From positions 1-64,000 of the IMG/VR virus record IMGVR_UViG_3300014720_002243: a DNA stretch of 64,000 nt; one strand, 5' to 3'. Both the position numbers and the translations under genes were made by a program. A model generated the notes under the pieces. The model was not told the DNA's origin, searched no databases, and was given only the letters and a program-made list of their open reading frames with translations. Positions within the stretch are counted from its first letter, which is position 1; each line of letters opens with the position of its first letter. Positions 23,001 through 32,000 of the stretch are shown piece by piece. The DNA is from a virus.

Positions 23001-26000
23001 TTCGCTATTGGCCGCTAGATCTTCTAATGCTTTTTGATTATCTCTTAAGGATCTTGTGGTTCTAGATAATTGATCAGTAAAACCTAATACATCTCTAGCT
23101 CCTGACCTTCCTCTGTCTTGGGCTGATTGTAATTGGTTTTGTTGAAATGCTCTTCTATTTTCTAATCTATTAATATTGTCTAATATACCTTCAGGCGATG
23201 CTGGTCCCCCTGTCTGGTTACGAATAGTTGTGTCTCTAAAACTTTGTATAGCATTTACATCAATACTGGAACCAAAAGTTCTGCTTAATTGTGAGGCGCT
23301 ATTGAATCTAATCTCACTAGCTTTTCTTAGTAAATCGCCGGCTTGTACTAAAAGTTCTACTGAAGTATTGGTCTTATCAACTAGAATACCAACTTTTTGA
23401 GCATAGTCTTCCAAAGCCTTAATGGCAATATCTTGTGCTCCCTTGAGAGCGTCTATAGAATCTTTTAATTGTGGAATAGCTTCTTCTAGATCTCTAAAAT
23501 CTACCTTGTCATCTCCACTCTTTCTTCTTTTTTCTAATTCTATGGCTATTTGTTGACCAAGCTTATCACTTAAATCTTGAGGTAATGACGACTCCGTGAG
23601 TTCTGCTCTAACGCTTTTTCTGATAGCAGCAGCTATTGCCTCATCCGTTGTTGATCCGGGCAACGTTTGTGCTGCTTGTATAGATGCTAACACAGCAGAT
23701 TCTATTTTTGGTCCAATATTAATTAATTCTCTAATTGTACCACTTTCTGAACCAAAGAAAGAACCGGCAACACTAGCAGCTTGTGCTCTCTCTTCATTCG
23801 TCGAAGCTCTGGGATTTCTGATAATATTAGATGTTTCACTCTTAAAAACACCTATTCTAGCTTGACCTTTAACCGAGGCTTCGGCTAGTTCTACAGAAGT
23901 GTTAAAGTTTTCTAGAGCTACAGAACTTCTATTGATAGCTTCATCCATATTTGCAAACATATTTTTCAAACTTCTGGTATAAGCTTTTGTAGCATTATCT
24001 AGATCTATTAATCCTTTTTGTCTTAGCCATATCTGCTCTTGTTGCCTTAACTGTGCTGATGCTTCTATCTGTAAAGCCTCTTCTATTCTTGCTTTCTTAA
24101 CATCCTCAGTCAGTGTTGCATCAGACTGAATGCCCCTGATAATTGCTTCCACCTCAGCATTTGATCTAGCCAAAACTTGTCTTTGAGCATTCCACTCCGG
24201 CCTTCTCATAATATCTTCGCTAGTTTCGCCGGTTGTAAATCTTTGATTAAAAACTTCTAATATAGAGCTTCTGCTTCTACCAAGCAGCAATGAGCTTTCC
24301 TCGGCTGTTGTTCCAGATGTTCTATCTGCACCGAGCGATTGAGCAATAGCCGCTGCTACTGTTCCACCTATAGCTGCCCCTATAGCTGTTCCTAATCCGG
24401 GAGCAATAAAAGTACCTATTGCGCCACCAGCTATGGCTCCGGCACCCAAAGAAGTGCCTGTTGCCATACCAAAGCGTCTATCTCCAGCACTTCTAGCATT
24501 AGCTTCATTAATAGCTGCAATGCCAGCTGATGTCGCAAAAGTATTGGCTAGTTCAAGAGTTGCTCTATCTTGAACCTTGGAATATTTTTCTAAAGCTTCT
24601 GCTGACTTGGTTAATGCTCTCTCTTGCTGTTTTTGAGCTTCTTCTATTCTACTTTCTTTAAGAGCATTACTATAATCTATAAATGTCTGTGTAAGGGCTA
24701 CAGCCGCCGCAGTTCCGGCTCCAAAAGCTGTTGCTATTCCTCCAACTGTAGATGATCCAAAAATACCTCTAATCTGCTGATTAAAAAATCTGTTTAAGCT
24801 AACTGTATTTATACTTTGTGCAAATTGACCAAGAATCCTCTGTCCGAATCTAGAATCTGCAAAATTACCAATAGCTCTTATAGCTTGAGCAGCTTGGTAG
24901 AAACTTCCTGTTACGGAACCCACAGAAAAAGCTAATCCACTTAATGTTTTTCCTGCTACTGTCGTAGATCCAGCAAATCTTGATGTTGTTTCTATAGCTG
25001 TAGCTAAAGCTCCACCAAATATATTAGCTCTAGTTGATAATTGCTCAATAGATCTATTAAATACAGACGAAGAGAATCTTTGATATCTTTCTTGTATATT
25101 GGGGTCGTTTTCTCTAGTATTTCTTCTTATCCTTCTACTAACAGGATTATAATCAATACCAGATGGTAAAGTTGCTGAGTAAGGATTAGGAGCACCAGAA
25201 CCCGACATAAAAGCAAATGTTCTCTGACCACCCGGACCTGTAGGACCAGAAGGTGTTGGAGGAGCCATAAAAGGAAATGTTGTTTGAGTATTTGCATCTG
25301 TTTGGGCTTTGGTGGCATCTGTTTGGGCTTTAGTGGCTTCTATTTGCTCCATAATGCGAGCACCCAAATCTTTAAGATCAGCAGAAGATAATCTTTCTCC
25401 CGTAGTAGCGTTTCTGCCACCAGTAGCCTCCCAAGCTAAATGTCTTTGTACTATCTCTTTTTGAAGCTGTGCATCATTTAAAGGATTAGCTAAACGATAT
25501 CTATCGCTGCTTTCTCTTGGATTTTTTTCCATATGCAATTGTTTACCAATATCCCACGCTGCCCAAGATTCGCTCTTGCCCCATTTACTGATAGCTATAC
25601 CAGCGGCTCTAGCCGCATCCTCCATTTCTTTTCTAAGCTTTTCAATTAGAGCATTTACTTTTATTGGGTCTTCGCCAGCTAATGCTTTAGCGTATAATTG
25701 TCCTCTATCATTAACCCCTCTGGATGGACCAATATCGCTATAATCTAATCTACTATAATAATCTTCTGGTTTAACGACTGGTTTTGGATATATTTCGCTT
25801 CCTACACCTCCTACACTCCTAGCCATAGCTTGCATTACGTCTTTAGCATCAGAGGCTCCTGACTCGAAAACTTTTCTACCGGCTCTTGCTTTTTCAACGT
25901 CTTCATAATATTCTTTACCCGGACCTTTATAACTTGAGCTAGAACGTATAGTGTCTAACTCTATAACGTCTAACTTACGAATTCCGGCTCCTAAAATTTT

Positions 26001-29000
26001 TCTAATTCCTTCTACTACTTCTGGTCCTAAATTATCAATATTTTTTTGAGCAAATACTAGTTGTTGTCTAAGTTTTAAATTTATATCGTCAAAAGTATCA
26101 CCTGTATTTAAAGATATAGAAGCGGAGTCTAGGGACTTCTCTATAATATTTTTAATACCTTCTGGCATCTTTTGAAAGACTTCCCATGTAGCTGCTATAA
26201 TCTCGTTTAATTGAGCTTCAGAAGCAACATTGCCACCAACATTAAATCTTTGTATTCCTCCTACAGGACCACCTTTATTATATCCTTGTAATTTGTCTGC
26301 TTGATTTAGTCTGTTAAGCTTACCGTATCCTATACTTTGAGCAGCTTTCTTATTGATAACAAACTCACCCGGGGTTAATAATGCTGGAACAGTATCTTCT
26401 GGTGAGCCTCCATTTGCAAATCTTCTAATCGAACCACCCATGGCAGCTCTCTGAAAGTATTGCAGAGCCATGGCTCTACTATCTTGTTTTCTGTTTGTTT
26501 TTATAACAGCGCTTGGATCATTGATTAAAGAAGGAGATTTGCTATAACCGCTTTGTAATATCCATGCTGGATCATTGGCTGGGGGCCATGTTTCTTCTCT
26601 TCCATATAGTTTAGGATCAATATCTGCTTGATTTCTTGTCCAATCATCTGGTTTTAATGGTGTTTTTTTAACATCTCCTCTATTTTTAAAATAATATTCC
26701 CATACTCTTTTGGCATCGCCACTAACGCTACTTCTATCTGAAGTTAACATAGCTCCTTTTTCAGTAGCTGCTTCCATTACAACATCATATAATCTTGGCC
26801 CATAACCACTAGTAGCTTTGGATAAACCAACGTAATATAGATAATCTCTCATTTTATATGCATTGACATATCCAGATCTATCATCATTACTCTTAAGATA
26901 CCCTGCACTAATAGTATTTCCATCTTCAGTGATGCTTATCTTACCATAATTTTTAGAGGGCTTGTCTAAAGTAGCGGTGCCTCCATCAGCAAATTTAGTG
27001 GCTTGTAAGAATTCAGATAACGCTTGTTGTTCTGCTGTAACTCTTTGATTGGCCACAGAAGAATCTGCCACGGCATCTAAAGCGGCAAATTTAGCTCCTT
27101 TAACGCGTTTCTTTTGAGAAGCGAACAGTCTAAGCTTTTCCTCAAAATCTTTATCGCTTAATCCCATAAATTTAGCTATTTTTTTCTGTTCTTCAAATTC
27201 TGATTGTGATAATCCATACTTCTTAGCAAGAGGGTCAACTTTACCTCCCCAGAAATAACCTTGTGGCATGGTACTAGCGAAATTAGCATTTAATCCTGAT
27301 GAATAAAATATATCAGAAAGTAATTTTTGTGCTGCTGTATTTTTTTCTAAAACAATCATGTCTAATAAAGAAGGTATTATCTCATTAGCTCCTAATGTAG
27401 ATGATATTTCTTTATCTAAAGATTTTATTGTTTCTGATGATTTATATTTTTCTGGTAATATCGTAGTTAATCCTCTAAAAGAAGAACTACCTGTTTTTGG
27501 ATCAGTAAACATTTTTTCAGGCTGATATGTTCCTAATAAACTTTTACTAAGTTTAGATTTAGTATATATTTCTAAGTATCTATCTTTATTAGCTAAAGAC
27601 TGTTGTAGTAGATTGTCAAAGATTTGAGGATGATTTAAAGCTAAAAATCCCTGAATAGTATGGAAAGCTTCATGCGGTAAAAGACTCTCGGCGCCAGGAC
27701 CGAGAGTAATTGAATTTTTGGTTTGACTAAGCTTTTCTATAGCAAATTTTTCTAACTCTGAATATTCTGATTCTGTGAATTTACTTTTATTTTTACGCAA
27801 AGAATTTATCAAAACTGAGTAATTTGTACCTTTGGTATATCCAAAATTAGCATTAGGAATCATAAATTTTAAGGCTTTTAGAAACATAGAATTATTTCTA
27901 TTAATATCAACATTTGTACCGACTAAAAATCCATCATCAGCAATATACTCAGCCGGCATTATACTTTTAATAATGTCTTTATATTTTACTAATAAATCAT
28001 CTACTTTTCCACCTTTAGCAAACTGTTGTACCAGATCCCCTTCCGGTTCTGGTACTCCATAAACTCCTCTAAAGTATCTTTGAAATTCCTCCATAGCCTT
28101 AGCTCTAGATGTAGAGTCAATCGTTCTCTTAGCTTCTGTTGGTATATTGGCATCTATACCAAAAACTTTACCAGCTACTTCTCCTATTCCACTTGGAAAG
28201 TCTATAGCTCGTGTTCTAACAGCATCGTCTAGCACATCTGCTCCTAGAGTAGCTAATAATTGTTCAAAAATACCACCCTCTATATTTCCTTGATTAAGCA
28301 CTTCTCTCTTTTTAAGATCTAGACTTTTTAATGATCCTGGTTCTCCCATCATTCCAGCAGCTGTCTGAACTATACTGCCGGTTTGCTCACTAATATAATC
28401 AGCTACAGCTTTATACTTAGCTGGTAACACTCTTTCCATAATTGTAGCAGATACCGAGACCGGTTCTCCTGCTGTGTTATTACCCAAGTTCCAAGTCAAT
28501 GGGCCTTGTAAACCATTTTTACCTCTAAGGCCAACAATAGCTAACATTTGTGTTTGGGCTATTTGTTGAGCTGTGCTTTCTAATAATGATTGTTGTGATC
28601 CACTCTTTTGTTTATTAAATAAATCTATAACATAGTCTCTAGTAGCCGCATATGTGGATACGTCTTCTTCTGTAAGACCAGTAATTTCGCCGGGTCTTCT
28701 CATGAATGTCTTATAGTCGCTAAACCAATAAGGAAGATTAGTTTTTACTTTCTTTCCTAGTTTAAGATGATCATACAACGATCTACCAGCAAATTTACCA
28801 AATCTATCCTCGTTAGGAATAACACTATTCCCTAGAGCTTTTAGAACTTCTTGATTAGAAGCTGGTAATAATCCAGATCCTCTAGAAGCTGTTTCTTTTT
28901 GAACTCTAGCTAATATTGATTCTTGAATTGGAGAAAGTGTCTCAGCGGAACCTATGGACGGGAAAGAATCTCTCATACTTTCCGTAACTTGCCCCATCAT

Positions 29001-32000
29001 TATATCTCTATCTATATCCTGGGCTGCTGCGGATACGGATGCTGTCCTATTGGGATCTAAAGCATACATTTCAGGATATTGAGAAGATAAAGCTTGAATA
29101 ACATTGTATGCTCTATATCCAAAAGCTCCGCGAGCCATCATATCTCTTTGAGACCTGATTTGCCTTACCTGCTCCGCCACCTCTGGAGCATTTTCTCTGA
29201 GTTTAGCGCTAACATTCTTGTATGGACCTCCGGGAGCTGACTCCAATAATCTCTGCACTTCCGCATTAGAATTAGCTTTTTCTACTTCTACTACTTCTTT
29301 TATTTTTTCCAAAAGCATAGGAACCATCATACTTCGATTACGAAGCTGTGTTCTATTACCCATTAAGATAGAAGCAATGCTTGGGTCTAGATACTCTTGA
29401 AGTAAAGCATCATCTCCTTTGAATAGTGCATCTCTAACCTTTGTAGCACTAATATCTTCTATACGAGGAATATCTTCTACCTGAATTCCTGCTCTTTGAT
29501 ATTTGCCAAGTACTCCTTCTTCTTTACCGGATGTAACAGCCATAGCTCCTTTTAATCTAGCAAAACGTCTTCTACCTCCTGAGCCAGCGACCTCCATAAA
29601 CTTAGGCAAAGATCCGGGAGGCTGATCTTGAGTACTAATCATCGCTCCACCGAAATTTATCTGACTCAATAAAGCCCTAAAATCTGATGGGAAAATACCG
29701 TATCTTGCTGAATGCTCAATACCTTCTGATCCTTCAGTCATCGGAAGATTAGGAGCAACACTAACAACTATATCTTCTATAGAAGCATCGGGGTTTTGCT
29801 TTATCATTCGAGCTAACAAACTATTTAATGCTCCTCTATGACCTCTTGTTGGAGGAGCAAATCCACCAGTATAAAAACCTCCCGCTTGTACAATCTCTGG
29901 TAATTCACTTTCTCTTTTTCTTCTTAAACCATATGAACCATCTTTTCTTCCAAGAACCATCGCTCTAGAGCCCAATTCTTCTCTTAGAACAGTTTCGTCC
30001 AAGGCAAAATCAGTCGTTGCTCCTCTTGTGGTTCCAGGTTTACGCCCGTATAACCCTTGCCCAGTAGCGTCTCTTCTTTCTTTATTCGCTTCTATTTGTT
30101 GTCTTTCTTGAGCAGAAGACGACGATAGTACATAGGCTCGGTCTACATCTCTAAGGTAAGCATCTAGTTTAGAGTCACTAGCTGTTGATGTTAAAACTAG
30201 CACTTCATCGACGTTGGCTATATCTTGTGGCGTTAGTATTTGAGAACGGGTAGTTTTTCTTAAACTTGCATCGTCTGTTGCTCCCACTCCTGTTGCCAAA
30301 CTGCTTTTACCGCTACCAGCAGCTCCAGCGATGGCTCTTAATCTTAAAAGAGATCCAGATTTTCTCGCAGTCGCTGCTCTTTTGGCTAACTCTATACTAT
30401 ACGCACTAGTATCTGTTAATCCTAATTTCTCCATTTCTGCTGAAACAGTATCTCTATTGTTTGGATCTCTTAAAACATCTGTATCTATAATTCCAACTCT
30501 TCTTAATGCTACTTGTTTTAATCCTGCTAATCCTCCTACTGCAAATTTTTGTATTAATCCACCTAGGTTAAATCTAGGCTTTCCTTTTCTCTTTTTTACA
30601 TCTCTCCCCCACTCCCACATTGGTCCAAAACTATCTCCTTCAATATCTTCAATATTATCTTCGCTTAAATGTTTATCTATATAAGTTTTAGATAATACCA
30701 TTCCATCAATAATTGTGGGTTTACCTTTTTTATCATATCCCATATTAGATCCATGAGCGTCTATCCAATATAAACCTCTTTCTGCTAGCTTACCTTGTAA
30801 TAGTTCAGCGTCTCTCATTCCTTTGTCAGTATCATCTGTTTTAACTTTATCTTGTAAAGCAGCAGTTAATTTTCCAAATTGCTGGACTTTTCTATATCCA
30901 GATACATGTTCCAGCCCTTTTGGTAGTTGATAGTTCCCTATTTCTGCTACTTGTTTCTTTTTAAATCCAATATCTTTAGCTATTTGTTGAATGCCAAAAC
31001 CTGTGCGAGAAATTTTTAGTATTTTGTTACCTATATCGAATGCGACATTTTCTCCTCCTGATCCTATAACCTTAGCCGAACTGACACCGTAAGCTTTTTC
31101 TATTTTATCTAATATACTAGACAATCCTTGTATTTTTAAAATATCCGATAAAGAATAGTAGTCATATCTACCGCCCTTATATCCTTTTAGTGCGGACATT
31201 AGTAGTCCTTGTGTTGTAGTTTTGCCTCCTTTAGCAAATTTTTGTATTAGTCCACCAAAATTTCTACGATTAACTATTGCTTTATTTTGAGGATATAATT
31301 CAAGATATTTATCTTTAGACAGTTCAGATTCTTTCTTTCCTCCTTCGTATTGATATCCTAATCCCTTAGACAGTAGGGTATTTTTAAGTTGATCATTAGC
31401 AAAAAATGGACGACCATATTTATCTTTACCTCCACCAGTTCTTCTATATCCTTCTTTAAAGTCTTCTGTTACGTCCTGATTTGATCTGTAAAAATTTTCT
31501 GTTTCTTGTTTAGCTGCTGCTGCAAGATTTCTTCTCCATTTTGGTCCTGAGTTTAATTCGTATGTATCTATACCTAATAGTCTACTGCTACTATTATATG
31601 ATTCAGATTTTGGCGTAAATTGAATATTTAAACTATCTCCGTCCCTGACTATCTGATTAATTACTTTCTGTGGCTCAGGAGCCCTGCCTCCACCAGCAAA
31701 TCTTTTTCTTCTACTAGCTGACCCTGCTCTTATACTTCCACCACCACCATACTTATTCATTCTTTGTAAGTTTCCAGCACCAATAGTTTCAACAGCTTTC
31801 TTTCGTATAACGAATTCACCGGGCTGTAACATTGCTGGCACAGTGTCGCTGTTACCTACTCCGGGAACAACACCCCCTCTAGCAAAAGCTCTTACTACTC
31901 CGCCACTATTTATAGTTTGTGGGCCAGTTCTTCTATTATTAGTAATACTAGAATTAAGCTGCTGTACAGCTGATGTTAATGATTGTAAAGCGTTGGTATT

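Noticed and set aside
28080-28300. PD-(D/E)xK-like nuclease segment (GGIFEQLLATLG...AIDFP) in the giant protein
   Set aside because: The pattern is suggestive but the lysine-containing strand is not evident by eye.
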